Below are positions 1 to 12,240 of a DNA stretch of 64,000 bases, piece after piece (within the stretch, counting starts at the first letter, position 1; each line of letters begins with the position of its first letter). The translations under genes and the position numbers were made by a program. The notes below the pieces were generated by a model. The model worked only from the letters and a program-made list of their open reading frames with translations, searched no databases and was not told the origin of the DNA. The stretch covers positions 128,154,001 to 128,218,000 of the forward strand of contig JBITNC010000001.1 of the NCBI GenBank assembly GCA_050084985.1. The letters are read 5' to 3'. Origin of the DNA: Nageia nagi. Lineage: Eukaryota > Pinophyta.

Positions 1-960
1 ATTCTTAATTATTTTAGGAGGATTAGACTATTCTGGCTAATTGACATTAGGCTAAAATCTTGGTTGATATTGATTATCATATCTTCTATAGTTGAAGCCA
101 TGATTCTTCCTTTCTTGCAAAGTGAGCTTGTTAGATAGATTTTTGATAGTTATCTCTAATTGCCTTATCCTCTCCTCTTCTTGAGATTTAGGTTTAGTAC
201 CAACACCTGTAGATGTAAGAGCAGGTAATGCTAGTAGCTGATTTTGAATAGTAGGCTTGGGAGGAGATGGTAAGGTCAAGACTCCAAGGTGACCTATTTA
301 TGAAGTCTATTTAGGAGGTAAACTTGGAAATACAGGCATAATTATTTTGGACTGCATTTTACCAGAGGACATCAAGGTATGTTCTATAGTCTTTACTATT
401 TGGTAAACATATAAGAATGTATCTTTTGACATAATAATAAGCATATTAAGGTTAGGAAGAAAAGATTTTTGATAATATACCAAAGCTTGAGCATTTATTA
501 GTCTTATCCTTATTAGTATGGATTTTCATGTTCTCTCAAATTTGATATTAAAATCATTAATAGATTCATGTAGATGTCTTTTGATACATGCTATGAGGCT
601 AAATAATGTGCTATCATCACCATCTATAGAAAATATTTTAATCAGGGCCTAACATAACTCTCCCCATGAATTTATAGATTGAGGGGTGAGAGTTCTGAAC
701 CATTCAGCTACTTTGCTTTTAAAAGAGTGTGACAATAACCTTATCATCATAGTTTCATCAGTAATGTCAAAACTTGAAGCTAACAATGACACATCATGAT
801 AGTGTTCATATGGCATCTTTTCAGAGCCATCATACTTAGGCAAAACTTTAAAATTTGTTTGAAGTATAGGCGGTGAATTAGTAAGTACAACCAAAGGATG
901 ATTATTATTCTAGGTAAGAAAATCTATTGGTTAAGCCATACTTGGAGAATGTATAGGAGG
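1..960 (-). pseudogene. Ty3/Gypsy gag, decayed and cut by the window edge
   Basis: Minus-strand reading from about 960 down to 1. It contains the retrotransposon gag core: YDGSEKMPYEHYHDVSLL, then KSKVAEWFRTLTPQSINSW (about 649-894), then a tract resembling the D-S-T-L-F-S...I-K-R...E-S-I-N-D-F-N-I-K-F-E-R gag helix region (about 540-640), then a charged C-terminal part ending near 52. Stops (TAG, TAA) interrupt it between 280 and 640. Gag is the capsid protein of the element. The pol part would lie beyond the left end. Confidence 0.75.
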
Positions 961-1171
961 CGAAGGATTTTCTAGGAATGAGTCAAATACAACTAACAAA
1001 GGGGTAGCCCTTAAAGGGATCAAAGGAGACACAACCCAAGATATCTTTCATCTAATCCTCCTATGAGGAAGTGATAGCTCTTAAAATATAGGCTATTTAA
1101 GGGAATTTCTAGCACTACTTCTAGTTAGTCTACATTTTAGAGGTGCCAAGGTTCAAAAACTTTGATTGGTT

Positions 1172-1190
1172 GATAGTAGAGTCACCAATA
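1172..1190 (-). other. Candidate Gypsy primer-binding site
   Basis: Minus strand reads TTGGTGACTCTACTATCAAC, close to the TTGGCGACTCTGCTGGGGA-type site that follows the 5' LTR in some plant Gypsy (Tat-lineage) elements. It lies about 210 bases upstream of the gag start, as expected. Assignment to a lineage is inference. Confidence 0.45.
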
Positions 1191-3300
1191 AGGTTACAAA
1201 GACCTTATAATCTTGAAGGATCAATTTGATAACCCACCATACGAGGCTATTAGGCCTTATAATTCTTGCTAAATATGATATTTAGCTTATGTCCCATTGG
1301 ATGTGTCAAAAATAGAATTGGATACTATTGATTGGTATACCATAACCTCAAGGGTTTGGTCTAGTTGTGTTCTCCACTTCTTATAATGATAGGTTCCTTG
1401 AAAGAGTAGAAGGTGGTGGGGGTGCACTCATGTTGGTCTTCTGCTCAATATCCAATTTATAGGCTAGTTCTTATCTATATTTAAGGTCAAAAGTAATAGG
1501 AAAGGAATACAAAGATGAAGAGTTACAAGAAAGAGATGAGAAAATAAACAACTAAAATAGAAAATTTACAAGCCAATAATTGTAGCACAGGTAGCAATCT
1601 ATAGCCAAGATTAAGAATAGCAGACTATCTCACATTTGAGGTCTCACAATCATAATACATAGCCATAATTTGAAGAAAACATTCCATACATAACATTCAT
1701 AAAAGCAATAACAACCATTTTGCTGCAAGAGGTCAAAGCATTATCTATTTGCATTATCATATATGAATTGCTTTTACAAATTAAGGCAAATTTGCTAAAA
1801 TGTTTGACCTTCTTAATTTCTAAAATCTAGCTATTTATACAACTTCCCCCCCTTTGGGTGGTTGAATCTCATTAATTACATTACCACTACCATTGAATGA
1901 AACAACTACAATAAGCACTATTTACATAATTATTACAACTATGCTAGATTATACAATGAACAAGTACTAATCAACATTAACTATCTGAACTATCTGGGTA
2001 TTTGCAACTTCTAATTGACCATGTCCATAGAGCTATAATCTTTTTGACATGTCTTGATTGCTTATCCTTTAGCCATTAGTTGATTAAATATAACACTATT
2101 ACTAATTGAATGTAGCATTGTAGCTGAATTGAGTAGTTATTTGATTGCACATTAATTGGTACAATTTGGTTGTATGCTTTATTAGCTTTGATCTACTTTT
2201 TGTAATCTTTATGATCTCTATTATGGATGCCAGTAATCAGAGTAATGATGGTTGGTAGACATTATGTTCACTTAGATCGAGAAGAATTACCATTGTTATA
2301 TGAAAATGAGTTGGTGTTTACACATTAATAAGGCCCAGGGTCAAGCACTTAAGATGAAGTGGACCCTAAGTGTTCTTTCTCATGACTACTCTTTTACTTG
2401 CTTGGCGGGCTCTATGTTCTTCTTTTGGTCTTTATTGATGATCTGTTCTTTCAAACTCGTTAATTTTAGCCAAAATTTATGACATCATATTTCAAAATTC
2501 TTGGCTCTTTTTATGTTTTGATTTGATTAAGACCTATTGATTCTAGCTAGAAATTATGATATCATCTCTAAAAATCCTTAAGTATCATTTATATTTTGAT
2601 TAAATGGGACCTATATTTTTACCAAAAATCATGATGTCATCTCCCAAAATCGGTCAAGCTCTATAGAAATTTTGATTTCTTTGAGACTCTTATTTTTACC
2701 AAAATTATGTGACATCACCTCTTGAAATCATCAGGCTCTGTTGATATTCTTCAAGAATCTGCACCTCTACTATCTGTTTTAGGGCCTAATGATTTTGATC
2801 GAAAAATTATGATGTCATCCTTCAAAATCCTTGAGCACTGTTGATGTTCTTTAAAAATGAAATCTAAATATGTACAATTTTTGGACATTTGTGCAATAAT
2901 TCTTTAAAGACTCTAAGGTAATAAATATGACTCCATGAACTTTTACATACATGACTTCTCGAGTATACTTGAAAAAGATGACATGATTTTTGGGGACTTT
3001 CAACTTCTAGTTACTAAAGAATAAAAGAATACAAAATTGACAAAGTCTCATTGACATAATTCTTGGGTAACTTATTTACATAATTCTCTGGGTACTAAAA
3101 ATGAAAAAACTCTTGGATGACTTTATTTACTAAAAAAAATGACTCTTGATAGTCTAAGGAAAAGCAATGAGAATAGGGGTAGAATTTATAAAAAAAACTG
3201 ACAAGTTTATGAAGACTCTAAAATAATAGTGTTTCCACCCAAGTACTCTTATATACATAGCTCTCAGGTATTAAAGAATGAAATAATAAAGAATAAAAAT
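1191..3300 (-). mobile_element. Probable 5' LTR region of the left-edge Gypsy element
   Basis: This sequence lies on the LTR side of the candidate primer-binding site at 1,172-1,190 and contains no coding sequence. It includes the 76-bp repeat array at 2,470-2,850. A second LTR is not present for comparison, so the outer boundary is unknown; the 3,300 limit is only where the neighbouring Copia LTR region may begin. Confidence 0.35.
2470..2850. repeat. About 76-bp tandem repeat, five diverged copies
   Basis: Each copy contains a palindromic 10-mer followed by a CCAAAAT-like word and a TATTTTGAT-like word: ATGACATCAT (about 2,479), ATGATATCAT (2,555), ATGATGTCAT (2,630), GTGACATCAC (2,707), ATGATGTCAT (2,808). 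Spacings are about 76, 75, 76 and 102. Related copies lie at 52,840-53,000. Confidence 0.75.
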
Positions 3301-3927
3301 AGTAGAAGTACCAAATTTTGAGTGTTATTATGAAGGAATACAACTACTTTGCCAAATACAATCATTAACCATAATCTGTTTCAATGTACATGAAGTAGTC
3401 ATCCAATTGGAAGTCATAAAGAGTCTCCAAGAGCTTGCATACTTGAAGTAAGTAACCTACAATCTTAAAGGAACCTATAGGTCATAACAGCTCAAATAAC
3501 AAGATCAGTTAAATGCAACATATTCATATCAACAAGGATAATGAATCACACAAATGCCATCATGAACTAATCAATGTGCACTATAAGTCATCATGAAGAT
3601 GCCATACAAAACTTATAATCACATGCTATATATAAAATATGTGTTGATTATCATTACAAAATAGAGCATGCACATACAAGTTCCTCACATATGGATAACT
3701 AAACAATGTCAAAAGACACATAAGAGTTCTTCACACATGGATAATTGAGCAATGCTAGATTGACCAATCTTTTTGCTTTTAAAATTTTGTACACAAGTTC
3801 TTCATGTAGAGTGAACTTACCATGAAGGTGTAACAAAAATCAAATATACAACATAAAATCATCCTAGGGATGAAGTTGTCATCACAAATATGAATTCAAC
3901 ACAAGAATTCAAACTTTCAAACTTCAC
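3300..3927 (-). mobile_element. Probable 3' LTR of the decayed Copia element
   Basis: On the minus strand a polypurine tract (AAGGGGGAG, about 3,927-3,936) follows the end of pol, and the next bases start TGAAGTTTGAAAG, as an LTR would. The far end is not defined and no matching LTR was found right of gag, so the element lacks one end. A short duplication (about 3,672-3,712 and 3,719-3,760, around CACATGGATAA) lies inside. Confidence 0.4.
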
Positions 3928-3929
3928 TC

Positions 3930-6900
3930 CCCCTTAAGGGCAACTTCACCAACCTATAGCATCCCTAAGCTTACAAAACTGAGTTTTTGGAAGTGGCTTT
4001 GAACAAATCAATGAAGTTCAAGGTGGATGGATAATACTTTAGGTGTATGATGCCATCAAGAACTTTCTCCTTAATAAAATAGGTATGGATTTCCACATGT
4101 TTTATTCTTTGATGGAACACAAGATTCTTAGCCAAAGAAATAATCAATGATTATTTGAAGAAATTAAAGATGAGCCACCTTGCTCATACCAATTTTTTAG
4201 AAGATGCCTTAACTAAGTAGCTTCTTTGGCTACAATAGACATGGCTTGGTATTTGACTTCTATGGTGGAAAGAGAAATAGTAGGTTACTTCTTAGAAGCC
4301 CAAGAGATAGCATCTGAACTAATGCTAAACACATATGCAGAGGTTGATTTCTTATCATCTCTATCTTCCCCATAGTTAGAATCTAAGAATCTAGAGATAA
4401 CAAATGAGGGCAACTTAGAATACTTGAGAGTAAGATCCTTAGTCCTTACAACATACCTCAAGATTTGCTTAACATCATTGAGGTGCTCAACATATGGTTT
4501 CTACATGAATTGAGCAATCAGATTCACTACAAAGGCAATATTAGGCTTCAAAATAGTCAAATATAAAAGACTACCAATTAATTGCCTATAAGCTATAGCA
4601 TCAGCTACATGAGAGTTGGAGCTCATAAAAATAGTGATTCCAACAGAGATTGGAATCATAACATATCTACACTCCTCCATTCCAACTTCTATAAGATGTC
4701 TGATATATACTTAGATTGATTAAGATAAGTATAATCTTGTATTGATACACTTGCATTCCAAGATGGTAGTGCAAAAGACCAAGATTAGTCATTTCAAATA
4801 TTGCTTTAAGTTTGGATATGCACTCTTGAATGATTTCATTATTATTTCTAGTTATCAAAAGATCATTTATAAAGGAGAATCAAGACCATGTCTTTTTCCT
4901 GATTGAGCACATATAGATCGGAGTTAAAAAAACACTTGGAGAATCCAATATCTATAAAGTACCTGAAATCTTCTTATACTAGGCTTGAGGTGCTTAATTA
5001 AGTTCATACAATGATTTCTTTAGCTTACATACAAAAGACACTTTATCTTCCATAATAAACCCTTCTAGTTGATTCATGAAGATTTCCATATCCAAGTCAC
5101 CATTGAGAAATGCACTCTTGATGTCAAGTTGAAAAACTTTCCATCCTTGAGCTGTAAAAAGAGCAAGGAAATCTTGATAGTAGGCTTCTTTGCCATGGGA
5201 GCAAAAGTTTTCTCATAATCTACATTGTATTTCTAATCAAAACCTCTAGCTACTAACTTTGCCTTGCATTTCTCAATATCTCAAATTGAATTGAACTTGA
5301 TTTGTAGATCCACTTATTGCTAATCATATTCTTCTCATTGGGATAAGGAGCTAAGTCCCAAGTTTTATTTTTTATAAGTGCCTCATATTCCAGTTTCATG
5401 GATTCCATCCAGCACTTGTGCTTTGAAGCTTCTTTAAAAGATGAGGGCTCATACTTACTGTCAATCTTGGCAAATAAGGATTTTTTCAAGGTCATGCTCC
5501 TTGTTACCCTTTGAGTTAGAGAGTTTTTTTCTGAGGTGACTTATCTAGATCAATATCTAACCAACTAGGTGCAACTGAAGAATCTTTTGGATCATCAACA
5601 TCCTCATTAGAAGTAGATTCTTCAAGAAGTTCATTGAACTTTACATCCTTTAAAATAAAATGGCTTTGTAGGATGGAGAGTGGAGCTTGTAACCTCTATG
5701 CTGACTATCACAACCCATAAAGATGCACTTTTTAGCTATTTTATCTAATTTTTTCTTTTTCTCAGAAATAATGAAAGAGAATGATTCACAACCAAACACC
5801 TTAAGGTGAAAAATGTTAGGTTTTCTTCCTAACCATGCTTCAAAAGGAATTTTACCTTAAACAAATTTTATGGGACACCTATTGAAGGTGTAAATAACAG
5901 TGCTCATAGCTTCACCCCATAAGAAACTAGGAAGATTACCCAACATGCATCTAGCCATTTCTATAATTATCCTATTTTTCTTTTTAGCAACACTATTCTG
6001 CTAAGAAGGGTATGGAATTGTAAACTATCTCTTGATTCCATACTTAGCACAATAGTCATTGAACTCATTGCTAATATATTCTCCTCCATTATCTGATCTC
6101 AATATCTTGATTTTAAAGTTAGTTTGATTCTCAACAAAGGCTTTAAAAATCTTAAAACTCTCAAAAGTTTGATCCTTATGATCAAGTAGATACCCAAAGG
6201 TCATCCTACTAAAGTCATCAATGAAGGTCAAGATGTAAGATGCTCCTTCAAGTGACTTAGTCTGAAATGGACCCATCAAATATGAATGCACAAGTTGAAG
6301 AGTTTGAGATGCTCTTATTACCTTATCTTTTTCAAATTTTTGTCTATGCATCTTATCAAGAATGCACTTCTTGCATAGATTAATTAAAAGAGAAATTGAA
6401 GGCAAAACCTTTCATAAGTTCTTGGTCTTTCATGACATGAATACTCTTGTGGTTAAGGTGCCCAAACATTGGTGCCAAAGATTACCTCTAGAACATACAC
6501 TTGTAGCAAGATACATCTTTGATGAACTTAATCCATAATGTAGAGATCATCTTTCACTGATCTTTTAACCAATGTGGTAAGTCCTTTCTTAATGCACCAA
6601 GATTGAGAGTCAAACTCAAAAGTGTACTCTTTTCTAGCAACTTAAATCATTAAGAGAAGGTTCATCCTAAGCTTAAGAACATAGAGCACATTATCAAAAA
6701 CCTTCTCATGAATCAACACACTCCTAATTCTTTAGATTTCAAGGGTAGAGTTATCAACTATCATAATCGCATCTTTTCTATACTTATGAAAGTTCTCAAA
6801 CTTTTGCTTTTCAAAACATAAGTGATTAGTGTAGCCAGAGTCAAGAATCCAATCAGATAAAAAAGAATAAGACATGGAGTAGAGTGTCGTAATAAAACCA

Positions 6901-7800
6901 GCATGAATATTCTTCTTTCCTTTGAAGTTATTTACATTTCCATTGCTTATTTTCTTTTTCTCTTTTTTCTTTTTGTAGAAATCAACTTCTTTGTGACCTT
7001 GGATGCCATAATAGTTACAATTACCATCAAACTTTCCCTTAAGATATGGATTGTTTACTTTATTTTTTTTAATCTCTTTACTTGAAGTGGTTGTTGGTGT
7101 TATTCTTGTTGCTATTGTTGTTATTCTTATTGATGCCATTGTTACCATTTTTCTTGATGCTATAGCTATTGCTTTTTTTATCAAACCTTTTAGAGGAAGA
7201 AGGATAAGATTTCTTTTGATGGTTGAACTTCTTGAAAGGGGTTGTGGTTGCTCCAAGAGTAACATTATTATCCCTAGGAGAAGAATTCAATACCTTTTTT
7301 TAAGAATTTTCTCATGCTTCAAAAGGAGCCTTAAAAGGTTTTCAAGGGAAAAGACTTTTTCATCATCAAGCCTTGTTTCTATAATCATCATAAAGTTTCT
7401 AAACCTTGAAGAAAGGCTTTAAAGAATGATAAAGACCATAAACTTATCATTAATCCAATTGCATCCATAAATAACAAATTGGGTCCTAAAGTCAATGATT
7501 TTGTTCAAGTAGATAGCCACATTTTCATCTTCATCTTGATAAGATTGAAGCAAATTTTGGATAATAGTAAACCTTCTTGAAAACTTTGAACCAAGGTATA
7601 TTTGCTTAAGCTTATCCCAAGCTTCCTTTATCGAGGTTGAAGTGGAAATCATCAAGAGTACATTATCTGAAACTACACAAAAAATTAGGGAGGTTGCTAA
7701 CTCATTCTTCATGTTGTAAGATTCTAGTGCCTTCTCATCTATAGGAGGTACAAGGTTCTCATTCACTATTTGTCAAAGCTTTCTTACCTGCAATTCAACT
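3930..7800 (-). pseudogene. Ty1/Copia gag-pol, decayed
   Basis: Minus-strand domains in order: gag (7,766-7,419; MNENLVPPIDEKALESYNMK, YQDEDENVAIYLNKI); a damaged zinc knuckle (about 7,030-6,990, CNYYGIQGHKEVDFY with two Cys lost); protease (about 6,850, WILDSGYTNHLCF); integrase core (6,405-6,025, with FIDDFSR and SDNGGEY); start of reverse transcriptase (5,495-5,253, KNKTWDLAPYPNEKN); RT palm (about 4,860-5,160); RNase H tail (about 4,000-4,660, AKNLVFHQRIKH). The YVDD active site reads F-I-N-D near 4,857-4,875. Frameshifts and stops separate the pieces. The element cannot make a working polyprotein. Confidence 0.88.
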
Positions 7801-9664
7801 CTCATTCAAGGTTCCCAAATACCAAATTTAGAATCATCAAGAATGTTTTTGGATAAAAAATATTCTCCCATTTGCTACATAAGAATATAAAAAAATAATA
7901 AGCATGTGGTTTAATAAATAATATTACATATTATTTTTTATTAACTAAGACATTCTGATTTGATTCATAAGTGCAATTATTTTATAATTCAAATATACAT
8001 CCCATGTACCCAAATACTTTTATCATCATCGAGAACCATAGATGTAGAGTGACATTGTTGAAGCTTATTTTTTTATCTAAAACATTAGGCCTTCACCTAG
8101 ATGCCCACACAAAAGGAGCCCAAGTACTACCAATCCTCAACCAGTTTGCCTTTGTTAGTATTATACTCTCACAAAGAGAAGTACCTACTATTTTCTAAGG
8201 TTATGACGTTTTCTTGGATTAACCAAATTATTAATCTTGATTAGGTTTCAAGTTGTCCTCCTAGGTTATCAAGATAATCCCTAAATGGATATGCAGATAT
8301 GTGGTATCACTACACACATGCCTATCCACCTATTAGAATTATGTCTAGATCAATAGAGGACTTAAGGGTAATTGAGAAGTATAAATTTTTCATCACTTGG
8401 ATCGTCAGACTTAAAGGCTCCAATCTACCTGTCCTCACCTCATGGATCCCCAAACAAGTCATGTTGCAGAATGTACATGTGGATGTGTTCATTTTAGAGG
8501 GTTTCTCATATCAATTTTTGTGATTTTTTTATAAGTAAATAAAGCAATAATGCTAAACATGAATTAAAATGCATAAATTAAATATCATCCATCCATAACA
8601 TGGAACATTAAGAGTCTAATGGGTTTTGTTTACTAACCCTTAGAGGACATCTTTACATAGGTCCATAAATTTGCACAAGTTAACTTTGCAAAAAAATGAT
8701 AAATACTCATGCATTAATTTTATAATTTGCATAAGTTAACTTTGCATAAAGGATAAATACTCAACATGTATTTTTAAGCATAAGCATGCATCTTAAAAAA
8801 TTTAAGTCCTAAGCATTAACTTAAAAAATTAAGTAATAAGCATGCATCATTAACTTAATTAAGTATGCATTATCTTATTATTTTGCATAAGAAATTTGTC
8901 AATTTTAACATGCAATCATTTCCAAAGTTGCATTTAAAAGACACTTAAGATGCATCCAAAAAATTAAGTTATAGACATTCATCCATTCATGCAATATTTT
9001 TAAGTAAATACAATAATTCCTCCTTTTTCTTAAAAAATAGCATTGCTAATAGCATTCCCTATTATATAAAAAAAGTTTTACCTTAGTAAAATAATGTCAT
9101 GTTTACACTAATAGTAGTCATTTTACTTAAGTAAATTGCCATAAAAATTATTCTCCAAAAAATTAATATTTGCCATATTTTTTTAAAAAAATAGGAGAGC
9201 ATTTTAAGAGTAATGATGATAATTTTACTCATTGTGTAATTTCAGGCCATCTACTTACTCTAGAGTAATGTAATCATGACAATGCATTAATTTTGGAGTA
9301 TAAGAGTTGCTAAAAGCATTTAATAAAGAAATGGCTTGCAAGCAAAAAAAATTAAATGCCCTCCAAAAAAAAGAGTATACGTTTACTTCTAAGTGCATTT
9401 AATGAAAAAAAGGCTTGTAAGCAACCAAAAAAAAAAAACTTTAATGTACCAACCAAAAATAAATGAGAGCTATGCCTAGGAAGGAGGGAGAGAACAAAGC
9501 AAAAAAAAAAAAAAATAGAATGGAGAGGAGAGGCCAAGAGAGGTGCCCATGGAGGGAGAGCCATGCATAGTGCTAAGGAGAGACAGATGATGCCAAGACC
9601 GTTGCTTGAGATACTTGCAAGTTGGGAGACAAAAGGGGGAAAAACTATTTTGGTTGCTAACAAA
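7801..9664. other. Noncoding AT-rich stretch
   Basis: No protein that I recognise. It has a two-copy duplication around AGTTAACTTTGCA (8,672-8,730 and 8,731-8,785) and many GCATGCAT-like words between 8,750 and 8,900. Some of it may be the missing leader and LTR of the Copia element to the left, but no LTR signature is visible. Confidence 0.5.
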
Positions 9665-9858
9665 AGAAGGCAAAAACCATGTGGAAGTCACTCGATAGAC
9701 AATAGAAGGCAGAAAATGAGTGGAAGCTATCCGATAAACAATAGAAGGCAAAAATCGAGTGGAAGCTACTTGATAGATAATAGAAGGTGGAAATCATGGA
9801 AGCTACCTGACAAATAATAGAAGGAAGAAAATGAGTGGAAGCTGCCTAATAGACAAAG
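9665..9858 (+). repeat. 39-bp tandem repeat, five copies
   Basis: AGAAGG recurs at 9,665, 9,704, 9,743, 9,782 and 9,819 (spacings 39, 39, 39, 37). The unit is about AATAGAAGGC...GTGGAAGCTA...GATA. As 39 is 13 codons, the + frame 9,563-9,817 stays open with a repeating N-R-R-Q-K-x-S-G-S-Y-x-I-D motif. I take this frame as a by-product of the repeat; nothing else suggests a gene. Confidence 0.85.
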
Positions 9859-10456
9859 CTACCTTGGAGACTCACAATGAAAATGGAAATAGCCCACTTG
9901 CAAGAGGACATGGGCACTTAACAACTCAGTCACAGTTCAAGGGAGAAAAGCATAGGCTACCAACAAAGAAATGGAGAATTACAAGTGTTGGATGTGGGCG
10001 CTTAATCCCATTGTTCAAACTAATTTCTAATTCTATTGTAGAAATAATAAAAAAAATTACAATTTTGTATTGTAAAGCTTACCCTTCTCTTGATTTGTTT
10101 GTAAAGCAATAAGCCCAAAAAAAAAAAAGTTGGTCCCCCCTTTTTTTATTAGATAAAAAGAACTAAAAAAATTGCAATATTACCTTTGTAATGTTACACA
10201 AATTTTGTATGCTAACCTTTTTAAAATGTAAGTAATATAGGAGGTTAGTAAATTTTTTTTTTTTGCAATTTTGTTAGGCATATTTTGCTTAAAAAAGAAA
10301 CTAACATATAACAAATAATGTGTTAGTAGCATAATGTAATAATCTAAAAAAATAAAAGGAAAGGAATTTATACCTTCTCTTGATTTGACCTCAACAATGA
10401 AGAGTAGGATGAGGAATGAAGATCACTAAGATGTTGAAGAAGAGCTTCCACACCAT
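9859..10456 (-). other. Noncoding; probable leader of the adjacent Copia element
   Basis: It lies on the internal side of the primer-binding site at 10,457-10,468, so it is probably internal sequence of the element that owns the 10,471-10,968 LTR. No gag is recognisable next to it. The element may be non-autonomous or truncated. Confidence 0.4.
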
Positions 10457-10468
10457 GCTCTGATACCA
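10457..10468 (-). other. Copia primer-binding site
   Basis: Minus strand reads TGGTATCAGAGC, the usual site complementary to the initiator-Met tRNA, two bases from the LTR edge at 10,471. Confidence 0.85.
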
Positions 10469-10470
10469 AA

Positions 10471-10968
10471 TGAGAGAATTGAATTATAACATGAACAACT
10501 CTAAACTCCCAAGATCACATGAAAGCTCACAATACACATCTAACAAACTCACAAAGCAATCTCATAAAGATAACACAAGATGTAAGTGGTTCCTCCAACT
10601 AGGAGTACATCCACTAACCAGATCTCATTTATTAACTAATATGAACTCTTACAATTCTCTTAACTCATCTCCTAAACACTATCCTATAGCAAAGCTTTAC
10701 TCCACAAATTGGTGTGTGATCACAAAGAGGGAGCCTTCTATTTATAGGCCAAAATCCCTCTTTGGATCACTTTTTTATCCAATGTACAAATGCATGACAT
10801 GCACATCCTTTTACCCAAGGGACATGTTCATGACATGGAGTGTAGGACAAGTTTCATTATCATATTCACTTAAATACTTAAGGTATCAAATGATACCCTT
10901 AAGTATTAGTGAACTAACATAGAAGATTATTACATAACCTTTACAATAATGCATTATACATTCCAACA
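10471..10968 (-). mobile_element. Ty1/Copia 5' LTR
   Basis: A 498-bp unit with TG...CA ends (TGAGAGAATT...TTCCAACA on the + strand), bordered on its left by a primer-binding site, so the element points left. It is homologous over its full length to the solo LTR at 27,154-27,651. No second LTR of this family lies to the left, so the element is truncated or the Copia pol to the left belongs to another family. Confidence 0.88.
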
Positions 10969-11518
10969 ATGCAAGGAAAAGCTCATTCCAGATCATGTAG
11001 AGTTCGAGTACATGTAGGAGATCCAAGCCCTCCCCTAAGCAGGCATTGGTCTTAGCCACTAAGCACCCCCATACAGAGAAAGCCTCTTTGTCTAGGCAAA
11101 ACGCAAGCTAGGATATTCCTTTAAAGTCTTTTGAAAGGATCATTGGATGAGGTGATAAATCAATTTCATTCCAAGCGAAGGAGCATGCAACTGACAATGC
11201 AATGAATGTTGAGGTGGGAGGAGGTGTCCGTGATGGCTAGGATGCCTCAAATATTTCTCAAGAATGTTAATATGATGTTTTAACTGAAAACTTTCTTCTT
11301 AGGAAAGTTGATTAATGTCTTTAAGTTTTCATAATTTTAATACTTTAACTAAATGTTATTTTGATATTTGTGATAATCCTAATCGACAATGTGAAACGAT
11401 TAATATGATTTAATTCATTTTTTAATATTTTAAAGAGTGTTAATCCCTTCCACCCTTACTTTTTTTTACATGATTAAATAAAACTTTACGTTCTCAAAAA
11501 AAAAAAAAAAAAAAAAAA
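10969..11518 (+). mobile_element. Possible retroposed sequence ending in AATAAA and A23
   Basis: AATAAA at 11,477-11,482 is followed 13 bases later by an uninterrupted run of 23 A (11,496-11,518). This is the look of a reverse-transcribed 3' end (LINE or processed transcript) on the + strand. I cannot recognise the body of the sequence and find no target duplication. Confidence 0.35.
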
Positions 11519-12240
11519 CTTAACATGCTCACCTAATCTTTTATAATACTAATACTAAAATAAGTTGGCGACTTAAAAAATGAACTAATAAATCTTCTCA
11601 TTACATATTGCAAATATTGTAAGTTTAAAAAAACATTGTGGCATCATGGCATGCTTTGTGATTTGTTGCAGACTGGTTGACATTTTGACTGGTGATACAA
11701 AAAGCACATCAGTATCTGAAAGATTGAGCAACCCGTCCAAGCTGATTCCTAATTTGTTTGCAACTACTTTATGGACAAGTAAAGGAGTCAGCTTTCCACA
11801 AACATCATATATTTTTTGACACACTCGTCGCCTTCCAGGAAGCATCAATGATTACGTAACAGACATTCATACCATTCAGAAGGCGACTTCACCAGATAAT
11901 TTGCAAGGAATGATATAAAACTCCCATCTGCAGGACTACACATCTTTATTCTTCCCTTCGTATAATAAGTTGACGACATAACAATATTATATATGCGTTT
12001 GTATCTTCCATAGCCAATCGCCGCTTGACAACAAGACAAAACAACAAAAATGTCAGATGTCTTGTGTTGTTAGACTTAGCTAGTATTTACCTGCCCCAGA
12101 GTGGCCATTCCGATTATAATAAAACTGGTGTAGGTTCCTCTGGCGAAAGTTAAATATGATAAATAAGTTGGAGTTTCAGATTCTTGAAAGCATTCTTGAC
12201 AGTAGTGTCTGTAAACGCACATTATAGTGGGAAAAGAATA
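11519..12240 (+). promoter_or_regulatory. 5' flank and probable 5' UTR of the MATE gene
   Basis: This stretch lies between an A-tract that ends a retroposed sequence (11,518) and the MATE start codon. It is less AT-rich than the surrounding repeats and contains no recognisable transposon coding sequence. A TATA-like run (TATTATATATG, 11,985-11,995) lies about 250 bases upstream of the ATG and could place a transcription start near 12,020, but this is weak. Short open frames on both strands here (for example 11,585-11,848 minus) match nothing I recognise. Confidence 0.4.

Noticed and set aside
7051-7422. 123-codon + strand frame rich in Val, Ile and Leu
   Set aside because: It is antisense to the Asn/Lys/Arg-rich gag tail of the decayed Copia element and only looks like a membrane protein for that reason.
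11585-12039. Two short minus-strand frames upstream of the MATE gene
   Set aside because: No recognisable domain, no splice structure that joins them, and they lie in the expected promoter and 5' UTR of the MATE gene.
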